Positions 30,469 to 41,483 are shown, counted from the first letter of the stretch. The stretch: DNA of 64,000 nt from Pseudomonas sp. L5B5 (GCF_020520285.1 NZ_CP084742.1:5146001-5210000); one strand, 5' to 3'. Notes: generated from the letters alone by a model not told the origin. Numbers and translations: made by a program.

Positions 30469-30930
30469 ATGCGTGTAGCAAAAGGATTGTTGGGTCTGCT
30501 CTTGGCGCTGCCGTTGATGGTTTCGGCGGAAGAGATTGGCCAGGTGTCCACGGTGTTCAAGTTCGTGGGGCCGAACGACCGGATTGTGGTCGAGGCTTTC
30601 GATGATCCGAAGGTTGAAGGCGTGACCTGTTATCTGTCGCGAGCCAAGACTGGCGGTCTCAAGGGTGGCCTGGGTCTGGCTGAGGATCGGGCCGAGGCCT
30701 CCATTGCCTGTCGCCAGGTGGGGGCAATTGCCTTCAAGGGCGATCTCAAGGATGGCGAAGAGGTGTTCAAGGAGCGCACGTCGCTGGTGTTCAAGACCAT
30801 GCAGGTGGTGCGTTTCCTTGATAAGAAGCGCAATACCCTGGTGTACCTGGTCTACAGTGATCGCTTGATCGAGGGTAGTCCGCAGAATGCGGTGACGGCG
30901 ATTCCGATCCTTCCTTGGCCGCACCAGTAA
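30469..30930 (+). CDS. creA: CreA family periplasmic protein
   Basis: A 153-residue exported protein with signal peptide [20 protein letters not shown]. The mature part has the family block [40 protein letters not shown] and two cysteines ~33 residues apart (VTCYLS, SIACRQ) that can form a disulfide. CreA is conserved in gammaproteobacteria but its role is unknown. It shares the last terminator with rpsT, which converges from the other side. Confidence 0.92.
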   Translation: MRVAKGLLGLLLALPLMVSAEEIGQVSTVFKFVGPNDRIVVEAFDDPKVEGVTCYLSRAKTGGLKGGLGLAEDRAEASIACRQVGAIAFKGDLKDGEEVFKERTSLVFKTMQVVRFLDKKRNTLVYLVYSDRLIEGSPQNAVTAIPILPWPHQ

Positions 30931-31001
30931 TGGCTTGATCGTTGGTGGGCTGGCCTGGCGGATGCTGGGCTGGCTTGTTGCTGGGGTAAATGGCAGGCAA
31001 T

Positions 31002-31029
31002 AAAAAACCGACCCTTGGGTCGGTTTTTT
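31002..31029. terminator. Bidirectional terminator between creA and rpsT
   Basis: AAAAAACCGACCC-TT-GGGTCGGTTTTTT is a perfect stem with A and T runs on both sides, so it works for creA (plus) and rpsT (minus). Confidence 0.95.
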
Positions 31030-31043
31030 AACAAGCGTGTCGC

Positions 31044-31322
31044 TTAGGCTGCAGCAGCGAGCTTCAGAGCCTTGATGTGGCCATTCAGGCGGCCTTTATG
31101 GCGAGCAGCTTTGTTCTTGTGGATGATGCCTTTATCGGCCATGCGGTCGATAACTGGCACGGCCAGAACGTAAGCGGCTTGCGCTTTTTCGGCGTCTTTT
31201 GCGTCGATGGCTTTAACTACATTCTTGATGTAGGTACGAACCATGGAACGCAGGCTGGCGTTGTGGCTGCGACGCTTCTCAGCCTGTTTTGCGCGTTTTT
31301 TGGCGGAAGGTGAGTTGGCCAC
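31044..31322 (-). CDS. rpsT: 30S ribosomal protein S20
   Basis: A 92-residue basic protein that binds 16S rRNA. The N-terminus [20 protein letters not shown] and the central [20 protein letters not shown] are canonical, ending in a Lys/Ala-rich helix ([19 protein letters not shown]). ATG is preceded by a GAGGAGCTC site. It is monocistronic and divergent from murJ, with the 250-base gap 31323-31573 holding both promoters. Confidence 0.98.
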   Translation of the reverse strand: MANSPSAKKRAKQAEKRRSHNASLRSMVRTYIKNVVKAIDAKDAEKAQAAYVLAVPVIDRMADKGIIHKNKAARHKGRLNGHIKALKLAAAA

Positions 31323-31573
31323 CGTCGAGCTCCTCGAAAGACTTTTTAGGAAATAGCAAACAAAATAGGCCGCGAATCATGCCGATGAGTTGATGTGTTG
31401 TCAAGGGCAGCTGATGCGTTCCGCTGAGTGGTCGATCTGTAGAGGCGGGATATTTATTTCCAGCGCTTGACCTGTAAACTCGCGAGCTTTGGCTCTGTGC
31501 TGTTGCGGCGCGGAGTATCGCACAGGTGGGTGTCCTTTCGCCTGCTGTTTATCTACAAGGCGCAAACCTTTTC

Positions 31574-33112
31574 ATGAACCTGCTCAAGTCGTTGGCCGCC
31601 GTCAGCTCTATCACGATGCTTTCCCGGGTGCTGGGTTTCGTGCGCGACACCATCATTGCGCGAACCTTTGGCGCCGGCATGGCCACGGACGCTTTCTTCA
31701 TTGCCTTCAAGTTGCCCAATCTGCTGCGGCGGATTTTCGCCGAGGGCGCGTTCTCTCAGGCTTTCGTGCCGATCCTGGCGGAATACAAGACCCAGCAGGG
31801 CGAGGAGGCGACGCGTACCTTCATCGCTTATGTCTCGGGGTTGCTGACCCTGGTCCTGGCGCTGGTCACTGCCCTGGGAATGATTGCCGCCCCCTGGGTG
31901 ATCTGGGCCACTGCGCCGGGTTTTGTCGATTCCCCGGAAAAGTTCGCCCTGACCTCCGACCTGTTGCGAGTGACTTTTCCTTATATATTGCTGATCTCCC
32001 TGTCGTCCCTGGCCGGGGCGATCCTCAATACCTGGAATCGCTTCTCGGTACCGGCCTTTGTACCGACCCTGCTCAATGTCAGCATGATCATCTTCGCGTT
32101 GTTCCTCACGCCCTATTTCGACCCGCCGGTGATGGCCCTGGGCTGGGCCGTACTGGCTGGCGGTCTGGCACAACTGCTCTACCAGCTGCCGCACCTGAAG
32201 AAGATCGGCATGCTGGTACTGCCGCGCCTGAACCTGCGCGATACCGGGGTATGGCGAGTGTTGAAGCAGATGCTGCCGGCCATTCTCGGGGTATCGGTCA
32301 GTCAGATCTCGCTGATCATCAACACCATCTTCGCCTCGTTCCTGGTCGCAGGTTCGGTCTCCTGGATGTATTACGCCGACCGTCTCATGGAGCTGCCCTC
32401 CGGAGTGCTGGGCGTAGCGCTGGGCACCATCTTGTTGCCAACTCTGGCCAAGACCTACGCCAACAAGGATAGGCATGAGTATTCGCGGATACTCGATTGG
32501 GGGCTGCGACTGTGTTTCATCCTGGTGCTGCCTTGTTCCCTGGCGCTGGCTATCCTTGCCGAGCCGCTGACCGTCTCACTGTTCCAGTATGGTGAGTTCA
32601 GCGCCTTTGACGCATCCATGACCCAGCGGGCGCTGGTGGCTTACGCTGTAGGCTTGCTGGGCATCATCATGATCAAGGTGCTGGCGCCGGGCTTCTATGC
32701 CCAGCAGAACATCCGGACCCCGGTGAAAATCGCCATTTTTACCCTGGTCATCACTCAATTGCTGAACCTGGCACTCATCGGCTCCCTGAAGCACGCCGGG
32801 CTGGCCCTGGCCATCAGCGGCGGGGCCTGTATCAACGCCGGACTGCTGTTCTACCAGCTGCGCAAGCAGGGGATGTTCCAGCCGCAACCAGGCTGGGGGA
32901 TGTTCATTCTGAAGCTGGTCGTGGCGGTAGCGGTCATGTCGGCGGTATTGCTGGGTGCAATGCATTTCATGCCCGCCTGGGACCAGGGCCATATGCTCCA
33001 GCGTTTCCTGCGTCTGGGCGCTCTGGTGGTGGCTGGGGTGGTGGCGTATTTCGGCATGCTGGCCTTGCAGGGTTTTCGCCTGCGGGATTTCAATCGCAAG
33101 GCCCTGGGCTGA
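31574..33112 (+). CDS. murJ: Lipid II flippase MurJ
   Basis: A 512-residue inner-membrane MOP-superfamily protein that flips lipid II to the periplasm. Fourteen hydrophobic segments can be counted. Signatures are [20 protein letters not shown] at the start, [35 protein letters not shown] and [23 protein letters not shown] at 31574 is preferred over a GTG 16 codons upstream because it gives the conserved N-terminus. ribF, ileS, lspA and fkpB follow on the same strand, the usual Pseudomonas order. Confidence 0.96.
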   Translation: MNLLKSLAAVSSITMLSRVLGFVRDTIIARTFGAGMATDAFFIAFKLPNLLRRIFAEGAFSQAFVPILAEYKTQQGEEATRTFIAYVSGLLTLVLALVTALGMIAAPWVIWATAPGFVDSPEKFALTSDLLRVTFPYILLISLSSLAGAILNTWNRFSVPAFVPTLLNVSMIIFALFLTPYFDPPVMALGWAVLAGGLAQLLYQLPHLKKIGMLVLPRLNLRDTGVWRVLKQMLPAILGVSVSQISLIINTIFASFLVAGSVSWMYYADRLMELPSGVLGVALGTILLPTLAKTYANKDRHEYSRILDWGLRLCFILVLPCSLALAILAEPLTVSLFQYGEFSAFDASMTQRALVAYAVGLLGIIMIKVLAPGFYAQQNIRTPVKIAIFTLVITQLLNLALIGSLKHAGLALAISGGACINAGLLFYQLRKQGMFQPQPGWGMFILKLVVAVAVMSAVLLGAMHFMPAWDQGHMLQRFLRLGALVVAGVVAYFGMLALQGFRLRDFNRKALG

Positions 33113-33241
33113 CGAGTTTCCAGTCGTCGGAGCAGGGCGGACACAGGTTTTGTCGGTTCGATCACTTTGGGTTGCGGTGCTGCCTGTCGTCAGCCGCCTG
33201 GTGTGGTTATAATCGACCACTTTATGAGCAAGAAGCGCGTT

Positions 33242-34186
33242 ATGCAGCTGGTTCGAGGCCTTCACAATCTGCGCCCCCAGCATCGGGGCTGCGTCGCCAC
33301 TATTGGCAACTTTGACGGTGTTCACCGTGGTCACCAGGCTATCCTGGGCCGGCTGCGTGAGCGTGCGCTCGAGTTGGGCGTGCCCAGCTGCGTGGTGATT
33401 TTCGAGCCACAGCCGCGTGAATTCTTTTCCCCCGAAACCGCTCCGGCGCGCCTGGCTCGCCTGCGGGACAAACTGCAGCTGCTGGCGCAGGCGGGGGTCG
33501 ACCGGGTCTTGTGCCTGGCGTTCAACCAGCGCTTGAGCAAGCTCAGTGCCAGCGAGTTCGTCGAGCGGATACTGGTGGATGGGCTGGGTGTGCGGCATCT
33601 GGAAGTCGGCGACGATTTCCGTTTCGGCTGCGATCGGGTCGGTGACTTCGAATTCCTCCAGCAAGCTGGCGCAACCCACGGGTTTAGCGTCGAGGCGGCC
33701 CAGACCGTCGAACTGGATGGATTGCGCATCAGCAGTACCCAGGTCCGCAATGCCCTGGCTGCTGCCGATTTCGAGCTGGCCGAGCGTCTGCTCGGCCGTC
33801 CGTACCGGATTGCCGGGCGGGTGCTGCACGGCCAGAAACTGGCGCGCCAGCTGGGCACGCCCACTGCCAACGTGCAGTTGAAGCGTCGTCGGGTGCCGCT
33901 TTCCGGGGTTTACCTGGTCAGCGTCGACATCGATGGCAAGAACTGGCCCGGCGTCGCCAATATCGGCGTGAGGCCTACGGTTGCAGGTGATGGCAAGGCC
34001 CACCTGGAAGTTCATCTCCTAGATTTTGCCGGTGACCTGTACGACCGGCGTTTGACGGTGGTTTTCCACCAAAAGCTGCGTGAAGAGCAGCGTTTCGCCT
34101 CCCTGGAGGCGTTGAAGACGGCGATCAATGCGGATGTTGCCGCCGCCCGTGCCCAAGTTGCACGTATCCATAGCGCCAATCGCTAA
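33242..34186 (+). CDS. ribF: Bifunctional riboflavin kinase/FAD synthetase
   Basis: A 314-residue enzyme making FMN and then FAD from riboflavin. The N-terminal nucleotidyltransferase has ATIGNFDGVHRGHQAIL, with GNFDGVHRGH the substrate-loop motif, and ISSTQVRNALAAADFELAER; the C-terminal flavokinase shows GRVLHGQKLARQLGTPTANV and GVANIGVRPT. MQLVRGLHNL at 33242 is taken as start; MSKKRV six codons earlier (33224) is also open and cannot be ruled out. ileS follows after 13 bases. Confidence 0.95.
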   Translation: MQLVRGLHNLRPQHRGCVATIGNFDGVHRGHQAILGRLRERALELGVPSCVVIFEPQPREFFSPETAPARLARLRDKLQLLAQAGVDRVLCLAFNQRLSKLSASEFVERILVDGLGVRHLEVGDDFRFGCDRVGDFEFLQQAGATHGFSVEAAQTVELDGLRISSTQVRNALAAADFELAERLLGRPYRIAGRVLHGQKLARQLGTPTANVQLKRRRVPLSGVYLVSVDIDGKNWPGVANIGVRPTVAGDGKAHLEVHLLDFAGDLYDRRLTVVFHQKLREEQRFASLEALKTAINADVAAARAQVARIHSANR

Positions 34187-34199
34187 TGAAGAGCCTTAA

Positions 34200-37031
34200 A
34201 TGACCGACTATAAAGCCACGTTAAACCTTCCGGACACCGCCTTCCCAATGAAGGCCGGCCTGCCTCAGCGCGAACCACAGATTCTGCAGCGTTGGGACAG
34301 CATTGGCCTGTACGGAAAGTTGCGCGAGATTGGCAAGGATCGTCCCAAGTTCGTTCTGCACGACGGTCCTCCCTATGCCAACGGCTCGATTCACATCGGT
34401 CATGCGGTCAACAAGATTCTCAAGGACATGATCATCCGCTCGAAAACCCTGGCGGGTTTCGACGCGCCTTATGTTCCAGGCTGGGACTGCCATGGCCTGC
34501 CGATCGAGCACAAGGTCGAGGTGACCCACGGCAAGAACCTGTCCTCGGACCAGACCCGCGAGCTGTGCCGCGCCTATGCCTCCGAGCAGATCGAAGGGCA
34601 GAAGGCCGAGTTCATTCGCCTCGGCGTGCTGGGTGACTGGGCGAACCCCTACAAGACCATGAACTTTGCCAACGAGGCCGGTGAAATCCGTGCCTTGGCC
34701 GAGATGGTCAAGGGTGGTTTCGTGTTCAAGGGCCTGAAGCCGGTGAACTGGTGCTTCGATTGCGGTTCGGCCCTGGCTGAAGCTGAAGTCGAGTACCAGG
34801 ACAAGAAGTCCGCCACCATCGACGTAGCCTTCCCGATCGCCGACGAAGCCAAGCTGGCCGGTGCTTTCGGCCTGGCCAAGCTGGCCAAGCCTGCAGCTAT
34901 CGTGATCTGGACCACCACCCCGTGGACCATCCCGGCCAACCAGGCGCTGAACGTCCACCCGGAGTTCAACTACGCGCTGGTCGACACCGGCGAGCGCCTG
35001 CTAGTGCTGGCTGAAGAGCTGGTGGAGTCCTGTCTGGCCCGCTACAACCTGGAAGGTTCGGTGATCGCTACCGCGCCAGGTTCGGCCCTGGAGCTGATCA
35101 ACTTCCGTCACCCGTTCTACGATCGCTTGTCGCCGGTGTACCTGGCCGAGTACGTGGAGCTGGGCGCCGGCACTGGCGTGGTGCACTCGGCCCCGGCCTA
35201 CGGTGAAGACGACTTCGTGACCTGCAAGCGCTACGGCATGGTCAATGACGACATCCTCACCCCGGTGCAGAGCAACGGCGTCTATGCCCCAGCGCTGGAG
35301 TTCTTCGGCGGCCAGTTCATCTGGAAGGCCAATCCGGCAATCGTCGACAAGCTGAGCGAAGTCGGTGCGTTGCTGCACACCGAAACCATCAGCCACAGCT
35401 ACATGCACTGCTGGCGTCACAAGACCCCGCTGATCTATCGCGCCACGGCGCAATGGTTCGTCGGCATGGACAAGCAGCCGGAAGCCGGCGACACCTTGCG
35501 CCAGCGTGCCTTGCAAGCCATCGAAGACACCCAGTTCGTACCGGCCTGGGGCCAGGCACGTCTGCATTCGATGATCGCCAACCGCCCGGACTGGTGCATC
35601 TCTCGCCAGCGCAACTGGGGTGTGCCGATCCCGTTCTTCCTGAACAAGGAAAGTGGCGACCTGCACCCACGCACCGTCGAGCTGATGGAAGAAGTGGCCA
35701 AGCGCGTGGAGCAGGAAGGCATCGAGGCCTGGTTCAAGATGGACGCTGCTGAACTGCTGGGCGACGAAGCCGCTCAGTACGACAAGATCAGCGACACCCT
35801 GGACGTCTGGTTCGACTCCGGCACCACTCACTGGCACGTGCTGCGCGGTTCGCACCCGATGGGCCACGAAAGCGGTCCGCGGGCCGACCTGTACCTGGAA
35901 GGTTCGGACCAGCATCGTGGCTGGTTCCACTCGTCCCTGCTCACCGGTTGCGCCATTGACAACCATGCGCCGTACCGTGAGCTGCTGACCCACGGTTTCA
36001 CCGTGGACGAGAACGGTCGCAAGATGTCCAAGTCCCTGGGCAACGTGATCGCGCCGCAGAAGGTCAACGACACCCTGGGCGCCGACATCATGCGTCTGTG
36101 GGTCTCGGCCACCGACTACTCCGGCGAGATGGCGGTTTCCGACCAGATCCTGCAGCGCAGTGCCGACGCCTATCGGCGGATCCGCAACACCGCGCGCTTC
36201 CTGCTTTCCAACCTGAGCGGCTTCAACCCGGCCACTGACCTGCTGCCGGCCGAAGAAATGCTGGCCCTGGACCGTTGGGCCGTGGACCGTACCCTGCTGC
36301 TGCAGCGCGAGCTGGAACTGCACTACGGCGAGTACCGCTTCTGGAACGTCTACTCCAAGGTGCACAATTTCTGCGTGCAGGAGCTGGGCGGTTTCTACCT
36401 GGACATCATCAAGGATCGCCAGTACACCACCGGCGCCAACAGCAAGGCGCGCCGGTCGGCGCAGACCGCGCTGTACCACATCTGCGAAGCGCTGGTGCGC
36501 TGGATCGCGCCGATCCTGGCCTTCACTGCCGATGAGTTGTGGCAGTACCTGCCGGGCGAGCGCAACGAGTCGGTGATGCTTAACACCTGGTACGAAGGTC
36601 TGAGCGAGCTGCCGGAAGGCTTCGAGCTGGGCCGTGCCTACTGGGACCGGATCATGGCGGTCAAGGTCGCGGTCAACAAGGAGCTGGAGAACCAGCGCGC
36701 TGCGAAAGCGGTGGGTGGCAACCTGCAGGCCGAAGTGACCCTGTACGCCGAGGACTCGCTGTCGGCCGACCTGGCCAAGCTGAGCAACGAACTGCGCTTC
36801 GTGCTGATCACCTCCACCGCCAGTGTCGCGCCCCTGGCGCAGGCACCGGCGGACGCGGTGGAAACCGAAGTCGGCGGCCTCAAGCTCAAGGTGGTCAAGT
36901 CGAATTTCGTCAAGTGCGCCCGTTGCTGGCACTGCCGTGAAGACGTTGGCGTGCACCCCGAGCACCCGGAAATCTGCGGTCGTTGCGTAGACAACATCAG
37001 CGGTGCAGGCGAGGTTCGCCATTATGCCTAA
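34200..37031 (+). CDS. ileS: Isoleucyl-tRNA synthetase
   Basis: A 943-residue class I aminoacyl-tRNA synthetase charging tRNA-Ile, cytosolic. HIGH motif in [16 protein letters not shown] (~60), the CP1 editing domain with [24 protein letters not shown] in [11 protein letters not shown] (~603), and a C-terminal zinc finger (CARCWHC ... CGRC). This is the bacterial IleS1 type, sensitive to mupirocin in principle. It overlaps lspA by 8 bases, so translation is probably coupled. Confidence 0.97.
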   Translation: MTDYKATLNLPDTAFPMKAGLPQREPQILQRWDSIGLYGKLREIGKDRPKFVLHDGPPYANGSIHIGHAVNKILKDMIIRSKTLAGFDAPYVPGWDCHGLPIEHKVEVTHGKNLSSDQTRELCRAYASEQIEGQKAEFIRLGVLGDWANPYKTMNFANEAGEIRALAEMVKGGFVFKGLKPVNWCFDCGSALAEAEVEYQDKKSATIDVAFPIADEAKLAGAFGLAKLAKPAAIVIWTTTPWTIPANQALNVHPEFNYALVDTGERLLVLAEELVESCLARYNLEGSVIATAPGSALELINFRHPFYDRLSPVYLAEYVELGAGTGVVHSAPAYGEDDFVTCKRYGMVNDDILTPVQSNGVYAPALEFFGGQFIWKANPAIVDKLSEVGALLHTETISHSYMHCWRHKTPLIYRATAQWFVGMDKQPEAGDTLRQRALQAIEDTQFVPAWGQARLHSMIANRPDWCISRQRNWGVPIPFFLNKESGDLHPRTVELMEEVAKRVEQEGIEAWFKMDAAELLGDEAAQYDKISDTLDVWFDSGTTHWHVLRGSHPMGHESGPRADLYLEGSDQHRGWFHSSLLTGCAIDNHAPYRELLTHGFTVDENGRKMSKSLGNVIAPQKVNDTLGADIMRLWVSATDYSGEMAVSDQILQRSADAYRRIRNTARFLLSNLSGFNPATDLLPAEEMLALDRWAVDRTLLLQRELELHYGEYRFWNVYSKVHNFCVQELGGFYLDIIKDRQYTTGANSKARRSAQTALYHICEALVRWIAPILAFTADELWQYLPGERNESVMLNTWYEGLSELPEGFELGRAYWDRIMAVKVAVNKELENQRAAKAVGGNLQAEVTLYAEDSLSADLAKLSNELRFVLITSTASVAPLAQAPADAVETEVGGLKLKVVKSNFVKCARCWHCREDVGVHPEHPEICGRCVDNISGAGEVRHYA

Positions 37032-37536
37032 TGCCACAGGCCGTTTCGGTCGTCTGGGCTGGCTGTTGCTGAGCGTGCTGGTCCTGGTCATCGACCAGGT
37101 CAGCAAGCTGCACTTCGAAAACGCTTTGACCATGTACCAGCAGATCGTGGTGATTCCCGACTACTTCAGCTGGACCCTGGCCTACAACACTGGCGCGGCC
37201 TTCAGCTTCCTGGCTGACGGCTCTGGCTGGCAACGCTGGCTGTTCGCCCTGATCGCGATCGTGGTCAGTGCAGTGCTGGTGGTTTGGCTCAAGCGCCTGG
37301 GGCGCAACGAAACCTGGTTGGCCATCGCCCTGTCACTGGTACTGGGAGGTGCCTTGGGCAACTTGTATGACCGTATCGTCCTGGGTCACGTCATCGATTT
37401 CATCCTGGTGCACTGGCAGAACCGCTGGTACTTCCCGGCATTCAACTTCGCCGACAGCGCCATTACCGTCGGTGCCGTGATGCTGGCCCTGGATATGTTC
37501 AAGAGCAAGAAAACCGGAGAAACCGTTCATGACTGA
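37024..37536 (+). CDS. lspA: Lipoprotein signal peptidase II
   Basis: A 170-residue aspartic protease in the inner membrane that cuts prolipoproteins at the lipobox. Four TM helices are visible. The catalytic Asp pair is in [14 protein letters not shown] and [11 protein letters not shown], and NTGAAFSFL is the conserved loop. The ATG lies inside the last codons of ileS (8-base overlap), and the stop overlaps fkpB by 8 bases. It serves the lipoproteins encoded elsewhere in this window (for example bamD). Confidence 0.97.
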   Translation: MPNATGRFGRLGWLLLSVLVLVIDQVSKLHFENALTMYQQIVVIPDYFSWTLAYNTGAAFSFLADGSGWQRWLFALIAIVVSAVLVVWLKRLGRNETWLAIALSLVLGGALGNLYDRIVLGHVIDFILVHWQNRWYFPAFNFADSAITVGAVMLALDMFKSKKTGETVHD

Positions 37537-37981
37537 GCAGGTATTGGCTGAACAACGCATCGGCCAGAACACGGAAGTCACCTTGCATTTCGCATTGCGC
37601 CTGGAGAACGGCGACACGGTCGACAGCACCTTCGACAAGGCCCCGGCGACCTTCAAGGTCGGCGATGGCAACCTGTTGCCTGGCTTCGAGGCAGCGCTGT
37701 TCGGCTTCAAGGCGGGTGACAAGCGCAACCTGACCATCGAGCCGGAAAACGCTTTTGGCCAGCCTAATCCGCAGAATGTGCAGATCATTCCACGGTCGCA
37801 GTTCCAGGACATGGAACTGTCCGACGGCCTGCTGGTGATCTTCAACGATGCGGCGAACACCGAGTTGCCTGGTGTGGTCAAGACCTTCGATGACACCCAG
37901 GTCACCGTTGATTTCAACCATCCGTTGGCCGGCAAGACCTTGACCTTTGACGTCGAGATCATCAACGTCAAAGCGCTTTAA
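37529..37981 (+). CDS. fkpB: SlpA-type FKBP peptidyl-prolyl isomerase
   Basis: A 150-residue cytosolic FKBP of the SlyD-like class (FkpB/SlpA). The FKBP core has LRLENGDTVDSTFDKAPATF and GDGNLLPGFEAALFGFKAGD, with an inserted IF domain (~70-125; AFGQPNPQNVQIIPRSQF). No His-rich metal tail is present, unlike SlyD. It overlaps lspA by 8 bases, ends the ileS-lspA-fkpB run, and is followed by a REP-like hairpin and ispH. Confidence 0.94.
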   Translation: MTEQVLAEQRIGQNTEVTLHFALRLENGDTVDSTFDKAPATFKVGDGNLLPGFEAALFGFKAGDKRNLTIEPENAFGQPNPQNVQIIPRSQFQDMELSDGLLVIFNDAANTELPGVVKTFDDTQVTVDFNHPLAGKTLTFDVEIINVKAL

Positions 37982-37992
37982 AGCATCACGGG

Positions 37993-38041
37993 CAAGCTCG
38001 CCTCGACGGAAACAGCGAGTGTTTCTGTTGGGTCGAGCTTG
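37993..38041. repeat. Nested hairpin (REP-like) between fkpB and ispH
   Basis: CAAGCTCG (37993-38000) pairs with CGAGCTTG (38034-38041), and inside it GAAACA (38009-38014) pairs with TGTTTC (38020-38025). The GCAAGCTCGCCTCGAC edge resembles REP sequence of fluorescens-group Pseudomonas. Confidence 0.6.
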
Positions 38042-38104
38042 TTTGCAGTCGACCGCGAAGCGGTTGTCACGATTATTCCTTGCGCGCAAGACACGAGGCA
38101 CAGC

Positions 38105-39052
38105 ATGCAAATCAAACTCGCCAATCCCCGTGGCTTCTGTGCCGGTGTGGACCGGGCGATCGAAATCGTCAATCGCGCCCTGGAGGTCTTCGGGCCGCCG
38201 ATTTATGTCCGGCATGAAGTGGTGCATAACAAGTTCGTCGTCGAGGACCTGCGCAATCGCGGGGCGATCTTTGTCGAGGAACTGGACCAGGTGCCGGATG
38301 ATGTCATCGTCATCTTCAGTGCACACGGTGTATCCCAGGCTGTACGCGGGGAAGCCGCCGGTCGCGGTCTCAAGGTCTTCGATGCCACCTGTCCGCTGGT
38401 GACCAAGGTGCATATCGAAGTGGCGCGCTACAGCCGCGACGGTCGTGAGTGCATCCTTATCGGTCATGCCGGCCATCCTGAAGTCGAAGGCACCATGGGC
38501 CAGTACGACGCCACTAACGGCGGTGCGATCTACCTGGTGGAAGACGAAGACGACGTGGCCAAGCTGCAAGTGCAGAACCCCGAGCGCCTGGCATTCGTGA
38601 CCCAGACCACCTTGTCCATGGACGACACCAGCCGGGTGATCGATGCCTTGCGCGCGCGCTTCCCCGCTATCGGCGGCCCACGCAAGGACGATATCTGCTA
38701 CGCCACACAGAACCGCCAGGACGCGGTCAAGCAACTGGCCGACGAATGCGATGTGGTGCTGGTAGTGGGCAGCCCCAACAGCTCCAACTCCAATCGCCTG
38801 CGTGAACTGGCCGAGCGCATGGCAACCCCGGCCTATCTCATCGATGGCGCCGAGGACCTGCAGCGCAGCTGGTTCGATGGTGTCGAGCGTATCGGTATCA
38901 CCGCCGGCGCATCGGCTCCGGAAGTCCTGGTGCGTGGCGTGATCCAGCAGTTGCAGGCCTGGGGAGCCACCGGTGCTGACGAACTGGCCGGTCGGGAAGA
39001 AAACATCACCTTCTCCATGCCCAAGGAGCTGCGGGTCCGCTCCATCTCCTGA
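38105..39052 (+). CDS. ispH: 4-hydroxy-3-methylbut-2-enyl diphosphate reductase
   Basis: A 315-residue Fe-S enzyme for the last step of the MEP isoprenoid pathway. The three iron-sulfur cysteines are seen in [25 protein letters not shown] and [13 protein letters not shown]. The catalytic EVEGTMGQ is present. ATG at 38105 is chosen because the N-terminus [12 protein letters not shown] is universal; 22 codons upstream are open. It abuts the convergent pilin-like gene: the two stop codons are adjacent (39050-39055). Confidence 0.97.
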   Translation: MQIKLANPRGFCAGVDRAIEIVNRALEVFGPPIYVRHEVVHNKFVVEDLRNRGAIFVEELDQVPDDVIVIFSAHGVSQAVRGEAAGRGLKVFDATCPLVTKVHIEVARYSRDGRECILIGHAGHPEVEGTMGQYDATNGGAIYLVEDEDDVAKLQVQNPERLAFVTQTTLSMDDTSRVIDALRARFPAIGGPRKDDICYATQNRQDAVKQLADECDVVLVVGSPNSSNSNRLRELAERMATPAYLIDGAEDLQRSWFDGVERIGITAGASAPEVLVRGVIQQLQAWGATGADELAGREENITFSMPKELRVRSIS

Positions 39053-39577
39053 TCATCCCGCGCTCGTGCACACAGCCTGTTCGGCGCTATCGCTGCGCAG
39101 GCTGATCCTCCCGCTACGCGACAGTACCACTTGGTGGCGGCTGCCGTTCTGACCTCTCTGGCAGATGTGCAGCGTGCCGGCCTGGAAGGCGCCGGTAGGC
39201 AACAACGGGTTGCCCAGGGCACCGAAACGCACGAAGTGCTGGACCGGGCGATTGCCCGCTATCAGCACCTGCCCGGCATGCCGACGTTCGATCAGCAGTG
39301 GGTTTTCCGGGTCCAGGAAGCCTTTGCCGCTGATATCCAGGACGATGCGCCAGCCTTTGCTCCAGTCACCGTCCAGGCCATGCACCAGCGTCGTATGCCG
39401 TTGCAGGATCGCCGCTGCTCGAGCGTTGCGAAGATCGCTGGCGAGGGTTCGTGCGGCATCCAGCTGCCGGTTGGAATGCAGCAGTTCGCTGAACGCGCCG
39501 CTGGACAGTGGTAGCAGCAGGGCCAGCAAGCCCAGCGCTGTCAGTAGTTCTATCAGGCTGAATCCCTTCTCTCGCAT
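39053..39577 (-). CDS. GspH/FimT-family minor pseudopilin
   Basis: A 174-residue prepilin starting MREKGFSLIELLTALGLLALLL: the leader ends in Gly before Phe, and Glu follows at +5, so PilD would cleave and methylate it. A C-terminal domain with two cysteines (LHICQRGQ and VCTSAG) matches FimT/FimU minor pilins. In P. aeruginosa two such genes (fimT, fimU) precede pilV on the same strand; here there is one and it is divergent. I cannot decide between fimT and fimU. The start shown is preferred over one 8 codons upstream. Confidence 0.88.
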   Translation of the reverse strand: MREKGFSLIELLTALGLLALLLPLSSGAFSELLHSNRQLDAARTLASDLRNARAAAILQRHTTLVHGLDGDWSKGWRIVLDISGKGFLDPENPLLIERRHAGQVLIAGNRPVQHFVRFGALGNPLLPTGAFQAGTLHICQRGQNGSRHQVVLSRSGRISLRSDSAEQAVCTSAG

Positions 39578-39868
39578 GAGATTTTCCTCCCTGGAAAACA
39601 TGGCTTCACGCTATCCCTGCATCGTTCAAGGACCAGGCTGTTATAGCTGTGGTGGCTCCTGGGCAGGTGGCGAATTTGCATACAAGGGATTGCGTTCCGT
39701 CGCGGCACCCGGCTGGCGAAGGGCTGCAGCCTGGACCCTGGCAATGTATTGCCGGTTGTACCAGATACCGATTTGCAGGCCATTGCCGGCTAACCTCAAG
39801 CAGCGGCGAGGCTGATGGGGCTGGCCACGGCGTCTGCTATGTCGTTCTCCATGGATGGGGGATTGTGG

Positions 39869-40300
39869 ATGAAGGGAATGAGGGAAGAGATGGGCATGAC
39901 CCTGGTCGAGGTGTTGGTGGCATTGATGATTCTCGCCCTGGGTCTGCTTGGCGCTGGAGCGGTCCAGCTCAAGGCCCTGCGCTACACCGACAGTGCGCGG
40001 ATGAATACCCAGGCCGCTTTCATTGCCGCTGGCATGCTCGAACGAATCAGGGCCAGCGCCGATCAGGCCTCGCCAGGGGAGGAAGTCCTGGGGAATGTGC
40101 TGGCCCGGGACTTGGCGGAGTTTGCCAGCGACGTCGCAAGCTTTGGTGGGGCCGACGCCAAGGGCGACGTCAGCACCGCCAAGGGGCTCTACACCGTTCA
40201 CATTGCCTGGGATGATTCGCGCGCCTCGGGCTCCAGTGAACAGTTGCGCAGCCTGGAGTTGGGCAGTCGGCTGGTGGTGCGTCCGGGAGGTGTGCGGTGA
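39869..40300 (+). CDS. pilV: Type IV pilus minor pilin PilV
   Basis: A 143-residue prepilin; MKGMREEMGMTLVEVLVALM has a short charged leader, M-1/T+1 and Glu at +5, then a hydrophobic helix (LMILALGLLGAGAVQLKALR). The PilV C-terminal half is short. The start at 39869 is chosen among several in-frame codons by leader length. It overlaps pilW (TGA/GTGA), so the minor pilin genes pilV-W-X are translated together. The minor pilins prime type IV pilus assembly. Confidence 0.86.
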   Translation: MKGMREEMGMTLVEVLVALMILALGLLGAGAVQLKALRYTDSARMNTQAAFIAAGMLERIRASADQASPGEEVLGNVLARDLAEFASDVASFGGADAKGDVSTAKGLYTVHIAWDDSRASGSSEQLRSLELGSRLVVRPGGVR

Positions 40301-41007
40301 GCCGCAGCAGCCAGGGCTTCGGCCTGGTGGAGATGTTGCTGGCTCTGGCATTGAGTCTGGTTCTGGTGCTGGGGGCAACCCGAGTGTTCATGACCGCCAA
40401 GGCGACCTATCTCAGCCAGGGTGCTTCAGCTTACCAGCAGGAGGAGGCGCGTTTTGTCCTGGGCAAGATGCTTCAGGAAATCCGCATGGCCGGGTTCGCC
40501 GGCTGCCTGCGAACGGTTCGAGATGCTAGTGAGGGTGGGACTTTTTCTCGTTTTGCGGCGAGGCCAGTCCACTGGAACAGCGCCGATCAGACGTTGAGTC
40601 TGGTGACCGTGGATGTGGGGGAGGGGGATGGAGCGCCGACCTGGAGCCTGGTCACCGACTGCCGGAAGGTCGCGGTGGTTTATTCAGGGTTGCAGAAGGC
40701 GAGCGAAGGGCAACAGGTATTTGCCCTGCGCCGGGTGTTCTATCGCTTCCGGAATCAGCAACTGATGCTGGGCACGGGGCTCGAACACCAGCAGATGGTG
40801 CTGCTGGACAATGTCCAGGCCTTCGACATCAGTTTTGGTCTTGCCCGTTCCGTTACTGACAGCGCCGTATCGGGCTATAGCCGTGACCCGGGCGACTCTG
40901 CGCAAATACGCAGCGTTCGATTGAACCTGACCTTGGGCGACCCTCACGGCGCAGTCAGGCCGCAGCGTTTCACTCTGGTGGCGGCCTTGCGCAACAGGTT
41001 GCCCTGA
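40297..41007 (+). CDS. pilW: Type IV pilus minor pilin PilW
   Basis: A 236-residue prepilin starting with GTG (GTGA overlap with pilV stop). The leader SRSSQG precedes FGLVEMLLALALSLVLVLGA, with the PilD cut after Gly, and Glu at +5. The body has FAGCLRTVRD and VTDCRKVAVV cysteines and the PilW-type ARSVTDSAVSGY. It is the second gene of the minor pilin operon and shares one base with the pilX start (TGATG). Confidence 0.9.
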   Translation: MSRSSQGFGLVEMLLALALSLVLVLGATRVFMTAKATYLSQGASAYQQEEARFVLGKMLQEIRMAGFAGCLRTVRDASEGGTFSRFAARPVHWNSADQTLSLVTVDVGEGDGAPTWSLVTDCRKVAVVYSGLQKASEGQQVFALRRVFYRFRNQQLMLGTGLEHQQMVLLDNVQAFDISFGLARSVTDSAVSGYSRDPGDSAQIRSVRLNLTLGDPHGAVRPQRFTLVAALRNRLP

Positions 41008-41483
41008 TGCTGTCGCTCGCCGGTTCCGGGCGCGAGCGAGGCATGGCGTTGCTGGCCAGCCTGCTGTTCCTGTTGTTGCTGACGATGATCGGCCTGACAT
41101 CCATGCAGAACGCAACCTTGCAGGAGAAGATGACGGGTAGTCTGGTCCAGCATCATCGTGCTTTCCAGGCCGCCGAGACAGCGTTGCGCCTGGGCGAGTC
41201 GCAGGTGCACGAAGGTGTATTGCGCTGGCCGGTGTGTGCGGTGCCAGCGCAATGTGCGCCACCTGCTGACGCGCCACTTGTTGATGCTGCCGGACTCAAC
41301 GAAGCATCCGGAGTACGTTGGATCGCGGCGGTTGATGGTTTTTACGCGGTGCAGAACCTGGGTGTCGTCGAAGATGTCATCGGATTGCCCGAGGGTGTCC
41401 CGGCCACCTTGTATCGAGTGACGGCGATCGGCTTGTCCGGCCAGGCTCGCAGCGTGCTGGAGAGTATCTATGCCAAGTATTGA
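41007..41483 (+). CDS. pilX: Type IV pilus minor pilin PilX
   Basis: A 158-residue prepilin-like protein. The N-terminus RGMALLASLLFLLLLTMIGL has the pilin-type helix but lacks a clear Glu+5, as is typical for PilX. The motif MTGSLVQHHRAFQAAETALR is a PilX signature. The body contains two cysteines (WPVCAVPAQCAP) close together. It follows pilW with a one-base overlap, and the next ORF starts 14 bases before its stop, which marks a tightly packed operon. Confidence 0.9.
   Translation: MLSLAGSGRERGMALLASLLFLLLLTMIGLTSMQNATLQEKMTGSLVQHHRAFQAAETALRLGESQVHEGVLRWPVCAVPAQCAPPADAPLVDAAGLNEASGVRWIAAVDGFYAVQNLGVVEDVIGLPEGVPATLYRVTAIGLSGQARSVLESIYAKY

Noticed and set aside
34221..37133. Long antisense frames opposite ileS (245 and 710 codons)
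   Set aside because: GC-rich codon usage leaves antisense frames open; no motifs, no ribosome sites, and ileS is unmistakable.
39641..39830. Minus-strand frame with WYNRQYIARVQAAALRQPGA next to the FimT-like gene
   Set aside because: Looks coding-like but has no start codon with a ribosome site and no recognisable family; too uncertain to call.
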